From positions 682,001 through 746,000 of the forward strand of contig NZ_CP032097.1 of the NCBI RefSeq assembly GCF_003544915.1: a stretch of DNA of 64,000 nt. The letters are read 5' to 3'. The translations under genes were made by a program, and so were the position numbers. The number at the start of each line of letters is the position of its first letter. Position 1 is the stretch's first letter. Of the stretch, positions 53,588-62,679 are shown piece by piece. This stretch comes from Arcobacter ellisii. Its GTDB lineage: Bacteria; Campylobacterota; Campylobacteria; Campylobacterales; Arcobacteraceae. Under the pieces are notes generated by a model. That model was not told the DNA's origin and did not search any database. It saw nothing but the letters and a program-made list of their open reading frames with translations.

Positions 53588-54187
53588 GTGAAAATAGTTT
53601 TAGCATCAGCAAATAAAGGCAAAATTTCAGAGTTTCAAAAACTTCTTCCAAATGATGAAGTAATTGCATTTAGTGAAATTTTAGGTGAAATTGATATCGT
53701 TGAAGATAAGGATACTTTTAAAGGAAATGCTATTAAAAAAGCACAAACAATTTATGATGAATTAAAAAAAATAGATTATGAAGATGTTGTTGTGATTTCT
53801 GATGATTCGGGTATTTCTGTTCCTGCACTTAATAATGAACCAGGAGTTTATAGTGCTCGTTATTCAGGAGTTAATGCAACTGATAAATCAAATAATGCAA
53901 AATTAATAGAGAATCTAAATGCAAAAAATTTAGAGATAACACCTGCTTTTTATACAGCTTGTATAGCAATAGTTTATAAAAATGAAGTTTACACAGTTCA
54001 TGGTTGGATGCATGGAAATGTTATAAATAAAGAGATGGGTGAGGGTGGTTTTGGTTATGACCCAATGTTTATTCCAAATGGTTTTGATAAAACTTTAGGA
54101 GAACTTCCACATGAAGTGAAAAAAGAGTTCTCTCATAGAAGCAAAGCTTTGGCTTTAGCAAAAAAAGTTTTAGACGTTATTCTTTGA
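53588..54187 (+). CDS. rdgB: XTP/dITP pyrophosphatase
   Basis: A 199-residue house-cleaning nucleotide hydrolase of the HAM1/RdgB family, removing dITP, dHAPTP and XTP. Motifs: [55 protein letters not shown] and the C-terminal SHRSKAL. The start is GTG with AAGGA upstream. Its last 11 bases overlap the end of the convergent pseudopilin gene. Confidence 0.94.
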   Translation: MKIVLASANKGKISEFQKLLPNDEVIAFSEILGEIDIVEDKDTFKGNAIKKAQTIYDELKKIDYEDVVVISDDSGISVPALNNEPGVYSARYSGVNATDKSNNAKLIENLNAKNLEITPAFYTACIAIVYKNEVYTVHGWMHGNVINKEMGEGGFGYDPMFIPNGFDKTLGELPHEVKKEFSHRSKALALAKKVLDVIL

Positions 54188-54503
54188 TAATTTTTTCATG
54201 AATTGAAACATCATAATCTTTGGCTTTTACATAAAAATTGATTATATGTTTTTGATTTTCAGTGTTTATGGTTGCATAAATATCAAATAAATCATCTTCT
54301 ATTTGAAGATGATTTATATTTTTCAAATCTAAATCTTTTACATAAGATTTTAAAAAATTTATATGATTTTTTCCTTGAATATATAAATATTGATTTGATA
54401 AATTTTCATTTCTTAAAGCTTTAGTCTCTAAAATTAAAATACCTATATAAGAAAAAAGTGTAACTAAAATAATAGTTATTAAAAGTGTATAAGCTTTTTT
54501 CAT
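54177..54503 (-). CDS. Small pilin-like membrane protein lacking Glu5
   Basis: A 108-residue protein with a very short leader (MKKA) and a prepilin-like hydrophobic helix [21 protein letters not shown]. If processed before Tyr5, position 5 of the mature protein is Ile, not the usual Glu, as in minor pseudopilins of the GspK/PilX type. The rest is a small charged domain. It overlaps the preceding pseudopilin by 4 bases and rdgB by 11 at its end. The secretion or pilus system is not nearby. Prediction is from the N-terminus only. Confidence 0.6.
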   Translation of the reverse strand: MKKAYTLLITIILVTLFSYIGILILETKALRNENLSNQYLYIQGKNHINFLKSYVKDLDLKNINHLQIEDDLFDIYATINTENQKHIINFYVKAKDYDVSIHEKIIKE

Positions 54504-54841
54504 AAACTAAATTCCCATTTTTGAATAATATTATTTTTTAAATTTATGTAAATAGAAATTTTTTCAAGATTTTTATTTAAAGTGAACTCTTTTACATCTT
54601 TTAAAAGTAAGTTATTTTCAAAGTATAAATTGTTATTTTCAAATGAAAATTTATCTAGTTCATTTTTATGTTTTTCAAAAAATATTTTTGTAGCTAAAAA
54701 ATTTATTTTATCAATTTCAATTTGTTGAGTTTGTTTATTTTGTAGAATTATCTCTTTTGTAAAAATTGTTGAATAGATTATAACTATGGATGAAATTATT
54801 AGTGTTAATATGATTTCAAATAAAGAAAAACTATTTTTCAT
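54500..54841 (-). CDS. Type IV pilin-like (pseudopilin) protein
   Basis: A 113-residue protein beginning MKNS then FSLFEIILTLIISSIVIIYS. Phe5 would become residue 1 of the mature protein with Glu at +5, the classical prepilin pattern, but the residue before the cleavage site is Ser where Gly is usual. The remainder is a small Lys/Asn-rich domain. It is the middle of three overlapping genes (11-base overlap upstream, 4-base downstream). Role in a type II secretion or competence-like pseudopilus is inferred. Confidence 0.65.
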   Translation of the reverse strand: MKNSFSLFEIILTLIISSIVIIYSTIFTKEIILQNKQTQQIEIDKINFLATKIFFEKHKNELDKFSFENNNLYFENNLLLKDVKEFTLNKNLEKISIYINLKNNIIQKWEFSL

Positions 54842-55118
54842 ATTTAAAAATCTTTATCTGTTCATTTTCAAATTGATATTTAGAAACAACAATATTTTCT
54901 ACAATAGTTTGATTTTTTATGATTTTAAGATTTTTTGTGTTTTTAGAAAAAAGTGAGTAATTTTTTGTATCAAATTTATTTTCTAAATCATTTAAAAGCA
55001 TAAAATTTTTTTGTTCTTGTTCATCACCATAAGTGGAAAATTTAAAACCACCTATGACAATGATTAAAAAAGTGATACTGATTAAGGTTTCAAGTAGTGT
55101 AAAACTACTTTTTCCCAA
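54831..55118 (-). CDS. Type IV pilin-like (pseudopilin) protein overlapping proC
   Basis: A 95-residue protein beginning MGKSS then FTLLETLISITFLIIVIGG, a prepilin-type helix with Glu at +5 and Ser at -1 of the probable cleavage site. I place the start at the TTG at 55118, giving a five-residue leader; an in-frame GTG at 55154 would make a 17-residue leader lying deeper in proC. Either way the gene starts inside the end of proC. A 7-base-pair hairpin (55092-55110) covers the overlap. It is followed by two related small genes. Confidence 0.65.
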   Translation of the reverse strand: MGKSSFTLLETLISITFLIIVIGGFKFSTYGDEQEQKNFMLLNDLENKFDTKNYSLFSKNTKNLKIIKNQTIVENIVVSKYQFENEQIKIFKYEK

Positions 55119-55869
55119 GTTCGATAGCTTTTTCAAAAGCAGCTTCAACAGCACTTATCATAGCATTTCTTACACCAGCTTTTTCAAGTTCTGCATAACC
55201 AGCAGCAGTTGTTCCACCTGGACTCATAACAGAATCTTTTAAAATTGCAGGATGAGAATGTTTTAGTAAACTTGATGTTCCACTAAATAAACCTTGAACT
55301 AATTGCATACTTAAATGTCTTTCAAGTCCTGCTTTTACTGCACCATCTGCTAAAGCTTCAGCTACTAAAGCTAAATAAGCTGGTCCACTTCCAGCAATTG
55401 CAGTTGCTATATCAAGTTGAGTTTCTGTATTAACCCAAATAGCTTGTCCAATGCTACTAAAAATTTCCATTGCAATAATTTTCGCTTCGTTATCACCTGT
55501 AATAGTTGTCATTGAATTTTGTACAGAAGCAGCAATATTTGGCATAGTTCTAATATAATGTTTTGCTTTGATTTGTTTTCTTAAAGATTCAAGTTTTGTT
55601 CCAGCTAAAATAGATAATAATACATTTGCATTTCCAACAAGTCTTGCTGATACACTTTGTAAAGCATAAGGTTTTACACAAAATAAAATATTTTTTCCTG
55701 TAATATCTTCTTGGTCATCTAAAGCTTTTATTGTGATTTGAGGCATCTTCTCTTGAATAACTTTTAATTTTTCTATATCTCTTCCTATTATCTCAATTTC
55801 GTGATTTTTAATAAGTCCTCTTGCTAATGATTGAGCCATAATTCCATTACCAATTAATGTAAGTTTCAT
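55105..55869 (-). CDS. proC: Pyrroline-5-carboxylate reductase
   Basis: A 254-residue NAD(P)H-dependent enzyme, last step of proline synthesis. Features: N-terminal nucleotide-binding motif IGNGIMAQSLARGL, FCVKPYAL, RTMPNIAASV (the conserved MPN), GSGPAYLALVAEALADGAVKAGL and the C-terminal signature SPGGTTAAGYAELEKAGVR. Length is normal. Its 3' end overlaps the first of three pseudopilin-like genes, so all four may be one transcript. Confidence 0.95.
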   Translation of the reverse strand: MKLTLIGNGIMAQSLARGLIKNHEIEIIGRDIEKLKVIQEKMPQITIKALDDQEDITGKNILFCVKPYALQSVSARLVGNANVLLSILAGTKLESLRKQIKAKHYIRTMPNIAASVQNSMTTITGDNEAKIIAMEIFSSIGQAIWVNTETQLDIATAIAGSGPAYLALVAEALADGAVKAGLERHLSMQLVQGLFSGTSSLLKHSHPAILKDSVMSPGGTTAAGYAELEKAGVRNAMISAVEAAFEKAIELGKK

Positions 55870-55964
55870 TTATATTGCCTTTTAAATTATTTTCATCAAT
55901 TATAGCAGATAATTCCTAAGGTAGTATTGGATAGAATAACACTTTTATGAGAAAGGATATTAAA

Positions 55965-56618
55965 ATGATAAAAAGTTTGAAGTTTAAAAATTTATTATTG
56001 ATAGCTTGTACAGCCTTTGTTTTATCTGCTTGTTCTTCAAAAGAGGAAGAAGAGTACAATAAACCTGCACTTTATTGGTATAACAAAATGATGAAGCAAA
56101 TTGCATCAGGAGATTTAGATAAAGCAGATGATACTTACACTTCTTTAGAGAGTGAACATAGAAATTCTCCTTTTATTCCAAGTGCTATTCTTATTTTAGT
56201 AAATGGACACATTGATGAGGAAGAGTATGCTTTAGCAAACTTTTATTTAGATGAATATATTAAAAGATTTGGTTTAAGTAAAGATATTGATTATGCAAGA
56301 TATTTAAAAATCAAAGCAAACTTTTTAGGGTTTAAATACCAATTTAGAGATCAACAATTAATTGATGAAACAATTACTCAAATACAAGAGTTCAAATCAA
56401 AATACAAAAATTCACCTTATATGCCTTTAGTTGATACAATAAATTCAAGATTATTTATGGCAAAAGCTTCATTTGATAACGAAATTGCGGAACTTTATAT
56501 AAGAAGAGATAAAGAAGCAGCAGCAGCTTTTTATGAACAAAAAGTTAAAGAATCTTGGATAAATCCAGCAGAAATTGAACCAGTGAAAGTTCCTTTTTAC
56601 AGATCAATTTTTGAATAA
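55965..56618 (+). CDS. bamD: Outer-membrane assembly lipoprotein BamD
   Basis: A 217-residue lipoprotein of the BAM complex that inserts beta-barrel proteins into the outer membrane. The lipobox is LSAC followed by SSKEEEEYNKPA. TPR-like helices follow: YWYNKMMKQIASGDLDKADDTYTSLE, HRNSPFIPSAILIL and EYALANFYLDEYIKRFG. The ATG at 55965 is chosen because AAGGA lies seven bases upstream; the ATG 18 bases earlier would place that site within the coding region. lon follows 41 bases later. Confidence 0.9.
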   Translation: MIKSLKFKNLLLIACTAFVLSACSSKEEEEYNKPALYWYNKMMKQIASGDLDKADDTYTSLESEHRNSPFIPSAILILVNGHIDEEEYALANFYLDEYIKRFGLSKDIDYARYLKIKANFLGFKYQFRDQQLIDETITQIQEFKSKYKNSPYMPLVDTINSRLFMAKASFDNEIAELYIRRDKEAAAAFYEQKVKESWINPAEIEPVKVPFYRSIFE

Positions 56619-56659
56619 TATCAAGAGTGCATAATACAGATTTTAGGAGTTAAATAAAA

Positions 56660-59080
56660 ATGGAATTAGAAAATTACGATGAATTCCCACAAACTATACC
56701 TTTAATTATTGAAGATGATATATTTTTATACCCTTTTATGATTGCTCCTTTATTTTTAAGTAATGAGCAAAATATAAAAGCAGTTGAATATGCAATAGAA
56801 CATAATAAATTAGTTATGGTTACTGTTTCTAAGCATGGTAAAGAGGGAAAAAGAGAATTAGACTCTTTTTATGATGTTGGAGTAGTTGGAAATATTATGC
56901 GAAAAGTATCTTTACCTGATGGTAAAATAAAAGTGCTTTTTCAAGGTTTAGCAAAAGGTAGAATTTTAGATTTTGCTTTAGAAGATTCTCTTTTTGCAAG
57001 AGTTGATATTTTAAGAACAGAAGAGATAAATGAAGAAAATATCAAATCTATTATAGAAGTTTTAATTGACAATGTTAAAAAACTTTCAAGATTAAATACA
57101 AAATTCCCAGCTGATTTAGTAAAAACAATTGAAGAAAATGATGATGCAACAAGAATTGCTGATTTGATTTCTTCAGTTCTAAAAGTAAAAAAAGATGAAG
57201 CTTATAAACTTTTCTCTCAAACAAATGTAGAACAAAGATTACTTGATATTATTGAAGAGATAAAAAAAGAGATAGAATCATTTAAAATCCAAAAAGAGAT
57301 AACTCAAAAAGTAAACTCAAAAATAGAAAAAACTCATAAAGATTATTTTTTAAAAGAGCAAATAAAAGCGATTCAAAAAGAGCTTGGCGGTGATAACCAA
57401 AAAGATGAAGAGATAAAAGCTTATAAAAAAAGATTAAAAGCTAAAAAAGAGTTTATGCCAAAAGAGGCTTATAAAGAGACAAAAAAACAAATTGAAAAAT
57501 TAAGTAGAATGAACCAAGATTCTCCTGATGCTTCTTTATTACAAACTTATGTAGAACAAGTTTTAGATATTCCATTTGGTGAATATGCAAATGAAAAAAT
57601 ATCAGTAAAAAGTGTTGAAGACCAACTAAACGAAGACCATTACTCTTTAGTTAAACCAAAAGAGAGAATTTCAGAATATTTTGCAGTTAAACAGTTATTA
57701 GAGCAAAGAAATATCGAAGATTTAAAATCAAAAGGTACTGTTTTATGTTTTGTGGGACCTCCAGGTGTTGGTAAAACTTCTTTAGCAAACTCAATTGCAA
57801 AAGCACTACAAAGACCACTTATTAGAATTGCTTTAGGTGGAATGGAAGATGTAAATGAGTTAAGAGGTCATAGAAGAACATACGTTGGAGCAATGCCAGG
57901 AAGATTAATCAAAGGATTAATTGATGCTAAAAAAATGAATCCAGTTATGGTTTTAGATGAGATTGATAAACTAGGAGCTAACCATAGAGGTGACCCAACA
58001 GCAGTTATGCTTGAAATTTTAGACCCTGAGCAAAACCATGAATTTAGGGATTTATATCTTAATTTTCCAGTTGATTTATCACAAGTAATTTTTGTTTCAA
58101 CTGCAAATGATGCTAGAAGAATTCCTGCACCACTTAGAGATAGAATGGAGTTTATAGAGATTTCATCTTATACTCCAAATGAAAAATATCATATAGCAAA
58201 AGATTATTTAATTCCTCAAGAGTTGGAAAAACATGGACTTAAAAAGAGTGAAGTAAGTATCAATAAAGCGACTATTGAGATGATAATAGGAAAATATACA
58301 AGAGAAGCTGGGGTTAGAAATCTAAGAAGAGTTTTCTCAAAACTTTGTAGAAAAGTTGTAAAACAGATTTTAAATGACCCAACAATAGAAAAAGTAACTA
58401 TTGGTACAAAAGATTTAAAAACATATTTAGATAATCCAATTTTTGAAATTGACCCAGCTGAAAAGAAAAACTCTGTTGGAATTGCAAATGGATTAGCTTG
58501 GACAGCTGTTGGTGGAGATGTTTTAAAAATTGAAGCAATTAAACTAAAAGGAAAAGGTAATTTAAGTGTAACTGGAAATCTTGGTGATGTTATGAAAGAG
58601 TCTTCAAGAATTTCTTACTCTGTTGTAAAAGTATTAATTGATAATAAAACTCTAAAAATCGATGATAAAATAATTCCAAAATCTTTCAAAGAAGAGGAAG
58701 AAAAAGAGAAAATTGATTCAAGTGAAGTTTACAAAAGATATGATATTCACTTACATATTCCAGAAGGTGCAACACCAAAAGATGGACCAAGTGCAGGTAT
58801 AACAATGGCTCTTGCAATGGCTTCTGTTTTAAGTGAAAAAGCTATAAAAGCTGATGTTGCTATGACTGGAGAACTTACACTTTCAGGAAAAGTTTTACCA
58901 ATTGGTGGATTAAAAGAGAAATTAATTGCTGCATATAAAGCAAAAATGAAAAAAGCCTTAGTTCCTAGAAAAAACTTTGATAGAGATTTAGATGAAATTC
59001 CTGAAGAAGTAAAAAGTGCTATGGAAATAAAAGCTGTTGATACAATCGAAGATGTATTAAAAGAGGCTTTGGAAAACTAA
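56660..59080 (+). CDS. lon: ATP-dependent protease Lon
   Basis: An 806-residue cytoplasmic AAA+ protease. An N-terminal substrate-recognition domain (about 10-210) and a coiled-coil (about 210-310) are followed by Walker A GPPGVGKTS near 364, Walker B VMVLDEIDKLG, and the proteolytic domain with catalytic Ser in DGPSAGITMA near 710 and Lys in GGLKEKLIAAYKAKM near 753. TAGGAG lies upstream of the ATG. Linkage to bamD is seen in other Campylobacterota as far as I recall. Confidence 0.96.
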   Translation: MELENYDEFPQTIPLIIEDDIFLYPFMIAPLFLSNEQNIKAVEYAIEHNKLVMVTVSKHGKEGKRELDSFYDVGVVGNIMRKVSLPDGKIKVLFQGLAKGRILDFALEDSLFARVDILRTEEINEENIKSIIEVLIDNVKKLSRLNTKFPADLVKTIEENDDATRIADLISSVLKVKKDEAYKLFSQTNVEQRLLDIIEEIKKEIESFKIQKEITQKVNSKIEKTHKDYFLKEQIKAIQKELGGDNQKDEEIKAYKKRLKAKKEFMPKEAYKETKKQIEKLSRMNQDSPDASLLQTYVEQVLDIPFGEYANEKISVKSVEDQLNEDHYSLVKPKERISEYFAVKQLLEQRNIEDLKSKGTVLCFVGPPGVGKTSLANSIAKALQRPLIRIALGGMEDVNELRGHRRTYVGAMPGRLIKGLIDAKKMNPVMVLDEIDKLGANHRGDPTAVMLEILDPEQNHEFRDLYLNFPVDLSQVIFVSTANDARRIPAPLRDRMEFIEISSYTPNEKYHIAKDYLIPQELEKHGLKKSEVSINKATIEMIIGKYTREAGVRNLRRVFSKLCRKVVKQILNDPTIEKVTIGTKDLKTYLDNPIFEIDPAEKKNSVGIANGLAWTAVGGDVLKIEAIKLKGKGNLSVTGNLGDVMKESSRISYSVVKVLIDNKTLKIDDKIIPKSFKEEEEKEKIDSSEVYKRYDIHLHIPEGATPKDGPSAGITMALAMASVLSEKAIKADVAMTGELTLSGKVLPIGGLKEKLIAAYKAKMKKALVPRKNFDRDLDEIPEEVKSAMEIKAVDTIEDVLKEALEN

Positions 59081-59081
59081 A

Positions 59082-59669
59082 ATGAGCAAAACAAGACGAC
59101 AGAGTCTAATAGTAAATAATTTTTTTACTTTAGCCTCTATTGTAATGATTTCAATTGTCATTGTTTTGTATTCAAAATTTATCGTTGGTGATAAAAATGT
59201 AACAAAAGAGGAGGTAACTCCTCTTTCTTGCGAAAAAGAAATTTTTTCTACTTCAAAAGTATATAATCAAAAACTTTTAAATGATTCAATAAAAGCCTTA
59301 GATAAGGGATTTTATAAACTTAATGGTCAATATGTAAAATCAATACATTCAAAATCTATTATAGAAGAGTTTATTACTTTAAATGAGATAGATAGTTTTT
59401 ATATTGAAGCTATTTCATCTAAACCAAAAGAGGATATAAATAAATTTTTGACAATAGAGTATGAAATAATCGAAAATGATAAAAAAGATCCAAATAAAAA
59501 ATCAAAAGAGTGTAAGATTTGTTCAGGAAGTATAATGACTTCATTTAAAGCAGATAAAACTGAGATTTTTAGATTTTATATAGATTTTAATCTGTATGAT
59601 AAAGATGAGATAAAAAGAAGAATAGATTGTACTATAAAGGCTTATGAAAACAATGTTAAAAAGATTTAA
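59082..59669 (+). CDS. Unrecognised single-pass membrane protein
   Basis: A 195-residue protein with a short positive N-terminus (MSKTRRQSL), one membrane segment (about 14-34) and a probably periplasmic domain. That domain has a CxxC pair (ECKICSGS near 143) and two further Cys (LSCEKE and IDCTIK). It starts one base after the lon stop and overlaps the rhomboid gene by 26 bases, so all three are coupled. It could be a substrate or partner of the rhomboid protease, but no homology is recognised. Confidence 0.65.
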   Translation: MSKTRRQSLIVNNFFTLASIVMISIVIVLYSKFIVGDKNVTKEEVTPLSCEKEIFSTSKVYNQKLLNDSIKALDKGFYKLNGQYVKSIHSKSIIEEFITLNEIDSFYIEAISSKPKEDINKFLTIEYEIIENDKKDPNKKSKECKICSGSIMTSFKADKTEIFRFYIDFNLYDKDEIKRRIDCTIKAYENNVKKI

Positions 59670-60192
59670 TAGAAGAGATTTTACTGCAACAAATGTGATT
59701 ATACTAATAACTGTAATAATGTATATTATTCAAATAAACATTCCTCAAGGTGGATTATTATTTGGATTAAATCTTTATTTTATGGTTTATGATTTTTGGT
59801 GGCAACCTTTAACTACAATTTTTGCTCACGGTGGAATTGCCCATCTTGGAATGAATATGTTTGTTCTTTGGCAGTTTGGAAATTTAATAGAGAGATTTAG
59901 AGGTAAAAAAGAGATAATTCTTTTATATTTTATAACAGGAATTGTAACTTCATTATTATCATTTTTATATATCTATTATTTAGATAATCAAGTGAATTTA
60001 GTGGGAGCTTCAGGAGCAATTTGTGCCATTTTAGGATATGTTGCATATTATGATAAAGCTCAAAGAGGTGGAATAATTACTTGGATTTTATTGATTTCAG
60101 TTGCACCTTTATTAATTGGACTTCCAATTGCTTGGTATGCCCATTTTATAGGACTTGCTGTTGGTTTTATTTATGCACTTATTAGAAGATAG
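59644..60192 (+). CDS. Rhomboid-family intramembrane serine protease
   Basis: A 182-residue six-helix membrane protease. Catalytic Ser123 is in the GASG motif (NLVGASGAICAIL), catalytic His167 in WYAHFIGLAVG, and the conserved His67-Asn71 oxyanion helix in IAHLGMNMFVLW. It cleaves membrane proteins within or near their transmembrane segment. Its 5' end overlaps the preceding gene by 26 bases. An alternative ATG three codons later (59653) is equally possible. Confidence 0.92.
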   Translation: MKTMLKRFNRRDFTATNVIILITVIMYIIQINIPQGGLLFGLNLYFMVYDFWWQPLTTIFAHGGIAHLGMNMFVLWQFGNLIERFRGKKEIILLYFITGIVTSLLSFLYIYYLDNQVNLVGASGAICAILGYVAYYDKAQRGGIITWILLISVAPLLIGLPIAWYAHFIGLAVGFIYALIRR

Positions 60193-60194
60193 AG

Positions 60195-60356
60195 TTAATT
60201 ATTTACAAAATAAGTAACTATACTCATCACAAATAAAACTATAAACATTCCTACAAAAACATCTTTTAGGGTTACAGTAGGATTTAAAATGCCACAATAT
60301 GGGCATTGTCTTTTTTTTGGTTCTATTTCATTTTTGCAATTTTTACAAGTAGCTAT
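60195..60356 (-). CDS. Small zinc-ribbon membrane protein with apparent ATA start
   Basis: A 53-codon frame absent from standard start-codon searches. It encodes a zinc ribbon (CKNC at codons 4-7 and CPYC at 18-21) followed by a membrane segment (DVFVGMFIVLFVMSIVTYF, about 32-50). An excellent ribosome site AAGGAG (complement of 60362-60367) lies five bases before an ATA triplet at the position where ATG would be expected (ATA-GCT-ACT-TGT). No ATG, GTG or TTG occurs upstream in frame before sequence that lacks coding character. Either ATA is used as start, or this is a recently disabled gene. Confidence 0.6.
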   Translation of the reverse strand: MATCKNCKNEIEPKKRQCPYCGILNPTVTLKDVFVGMFIVLFVMSIVTYFVNN

Positions 60357-60425
60357 GAGAACTCCTTTGAAAATTTTTGAAATAGTAACATATTTTTAGT
60401 TTAAATAGATGAAAAAGGAAATTAG

Positions 60426-60620
60426 ATGAAAGAGATACATATTCAATGTCCATATTGTTTACAAGCCATTTCAATTCTTTTGGATACGGGAGTTTACGAA
60501 TATACGACAGTTGTTGAAGATTGTGAAGTTTGTTGCAGACCAATAGAAGTTTCATATATAGTTGAAGATGGTGAAATAAAAACATATTCATATAATAGTA
60601 TAGAAGGAAATGAGTTTTAA
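60426..60620 (+). CDS. CPXCG-motif small cysteine-rich protein
   Basis: A 64-residue protein with a zinc-binding pattern CPYC near the N-terminus and CEVCC in the middle, of the CPXCG Cys-rich family; the first motif lacks the final Gly (CPYCLQ). The intervening acidic strand DTGVYEYTTVVED and the tail EVSYIVEDGEI match the family. Function unknown. AAAAGGAAAT lies upstream. The phosphatase gene starts on the next base after its stop, so they are coupled. Confidence 0.85.
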   Translation: MKEIHIQCPYCLQAISILLDTGVYEYTTVVEDCEVCCRPIEVSYIVEDGEIKTYSYNSIEGNEF

Positions 60621-61079
60621 ATGGAAGTAAAATCGATTTTATTTGTATGTTTAGGAAATATTTGTCGTTCTCCAATTGCTGAGGGAGTTGCAAAAGAGTA
60701 TATAAAAAAACAAAATTTGGATATTTTGATTGATAGTGCAGGAACGGGTTCTTGGCATATAGGAGAAAAACCTTGCGAAAATTCAATAAAAGTGGCAAAA
60801 CTAAATGGTGTTGATATTTCAAATCAAAAAGCAAGACAAGTAAAAAAAGAGGATTTTAAAAAGTTTGATTTGATAGTTGGACTTGATAAAAATAATATTT
60901 CAAATCTAAAAAATTTAGGTTATAAAAATCCTATAAAACTTGGAGATTTTGGATTTGATGGAGAGTGTGTACCTGACCCATACTTCTTTGATGGATTTGA
61001 AGGTTTTGATAAAGTTTATGAAATGATTGATATTTGTGTTAGAAATTTGATTGATGAGTTTATAAAATCAAAGATTTAA
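60621..61079 (+). CDS. Low-molecular-weight protein-tyrosine phosphatase
   Basis: A 152-residue enzyme with the active-site loop VCLGNICRSP (Cys10, Arg16) right after the first strand and the general acid Asp in VPDPYFFDGFEGF near 119. Such enzymes dephosphorylate tyrosines on proteins, often in polysaccharide export control, but no tyrosine kinase or capsule genes are adjacent. It directly follows the CPXCG gene and has no strong ribosome site of its own. Confidence 0.92.
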   Translation: MEVKSILFVCLGNICRSPIAEGVAKEYIKKQNLDILIDSAGTGSWHIGEKPCENSIKVAKLNGVDISNQKARQVKKEDFKKFDLIVGLDKNNISNLKNLGYKNPIKLGDFGFDGECVPDPYFFDGFEGFDKVYEMIDICVRNLIDEFIKSKI

Positions 61080-61187
61080 AACAATAAAATAAAAATAATC
61101 AAACAAGATAATTTTTATCCTCTTTTGTGTTTTCTTTTGGTAGAGTTCTTGCATAGATATGAACAATTATTATAAAAGAGAATAAAA

Positions 61188-62645
61188 ATGAAATTAGATG
61201 AATTAAAACTTGAAGTTGATTATTTTGAATTTGATGAAAAGTTATACCAAAAATTAAATGCAACCCCATTAAAAAATCCAAAATTAGTATCTTTCAATCA
61301 AAAAGCCTGTGACTTAATAGGATTAGACTATAAAGAGTGTGAAACTCAAGAGTTTTTAGAGTTTATGAATGGAACAAAAATATTAAAGGGAAGTGTTCCT
61401 TATAGTATGGTTTATGCTGGGCATCAGTTTGGTTATTTTGTACCACAACTTGGTGATGGAAGGGCAATAAATCTTGGAAGCATAAACGGTTGGCATTTAC
61501 AAACAAAAGGTTCTGGATTAACACGATATTCAAGACAAGGAGATGGAAGAGCAGTTTTACGCTCAAGTATTAGAGAGTATCTTGTGAGTGAAGCTATGTA
61601 TGCTCTTGGAATTCCAACAACAAGGGCTTTAGCTATTATTGATTCAGATAGTTTTGCTCATAGAGAATGGAATCAAGAATCATGTTCTATTGTTCTTAGA
61701 ATGTCCCCTTCTTGGATTAGAATTGGAACTTTTGAATATTTTGCAAGAACAAAACAAAACGCTGAAAAAAATCTAAAACAATTAGCCAATTATGTAATCA
61801 AACAATCATATCCCGAACTTGAAAATGAAGAAAACAAATATGAAAAGATGTTTTATTCTTTGGTTGATAGAAGTGCAAAACTTATGGCTTTATGGCAAGT
61901 TTATGGTTTCCAACATGGAGTTATGAATACAGATAATTTTTCAATGGCTGGACTTACTATTGATTATGGACCTTATGCTTTTATGGATTATTTTGAAAAA
62001 AATTCAATTTGTAATCATACAGATGTAGAAGGAAGATACTCTTATAATAATCAGCCTTATGTGGCACGATGGAATTTGTTTGTTTTATTAGATTGTCTTA
62101 AAAAAATTTGTGATGAAACAAAACTTGAAAACTATATGAAAAACTATTTATCTTTACATAAAAAAATCTATTTGGATATGATGAACAAAAGAGTAGGGCT
62201 TGAAGTTTCAAAAAGTGGTGACTCAAATTTATATTTGATTCTTGAATTATTAGGTGCTTTGGAATCCTCAAAAATGGATTATAATGTATTTTTTTATAGA
62301 TTAACAAATCTAAAATCATTTGAAGATTTAAGTTCAATTTTGGATATAGCAGTTTTTCAAGAGCCACTTAAAAAATGGTTTGAATCATATAAAAAAGTTT
62401 GTTTAGAGCAAGAAACGACTTTTGAAAGTAGATTTGAAATTATGAAAAAAGTAAATCCAAAATATATATTAAAAAACTATATGCTTCAAGAAGCTATCCA
62501 AAAAGCAGATGAGGGCGATTATTGGCTTGTAAATGAGTTGTTAAATATTGCTTTAAATCCATTTGATGAACATCCAGATTTTGAAAGATATGCCCAACCA
62601 ACACCTATGAAATTTGCAAATATTAAACTTAGTTGTTCTTCATAA
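61188..62645 (+). CDS. selO: Protein adenylyltransferase SelO (YdiU)
   Basis: A 485-residue pseudokinase-fold enzyme that transfers AMP from ATP to protein Ser/Thr/Tyr residues in redox control. Family motifs: GHQFGYFVPQLGDGRAINLG, LQTKGSGLTRYSRQGDGRAVLRSS, REYLVSEAMYALGIPTTRAL, HGVMNTDNFSMAGLTIDYGPYAFMD read in parts. The protein ends in SCSS, where animal homologues have selenocysteine, so the C-terminal Cys is kept. AAGAGAA lies upstream of the ATG. Confidence 0.94.
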   Translation: MKLDELKLEVDYFEFDEKLYQKLNATPLKNPKLVSFNQKACDLIGLDYKECETQEFLEFMNGTKILKGSVPYSMVYAGHQFGYFVPQLGDGRAINLGSINGWHLQTKGSGLTRYSRQGDGRAVLRSSIREYLVSEAMYALGIPTTRALAIIDSDSFAHREWNQESCSIVLRMSPSWIRIGTFEYFARTKQNAEKNLKQLANYVIKQSYPELENEENKYEKMFYSLVDRSAKLMALWQVYGFQHGVMNTDNFSMAGLTIDYGPYAFMDYFEKNSICNHTDVEGRYSYNNQPYVARWNLFVLLDCLKKICDETKLENYMKNYLSLHKKIYLDMMNKRVGLEVSKSGDSNLYLILELLGALESSKMDYNVFFYRLTNLKSFEDLSSILDIAVFQEPLKKWFESYKKVCLEQETTFESRFEIMKKVNPKYILKNYMLQEAIQKADEGDYWLVNELLNIALNPFDEHPDFERYAQPTPMKFANIKLSCSS

Positions 62646-62679
62646 AATAAACTTTATAATAAAAATAAAAAGGATAAGT

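Noticed and set aside
60343-60834. A 163-codon minus-strand frame opposite the CPXCG and phosphatase genes
   Set aside because: It lies antisense to two genes with clear family motifs, its translation is Leu/Tyr/His-rich low-complexity sequence typical of the reverse of AT-rich coding DNA, and it has no ribosome site.
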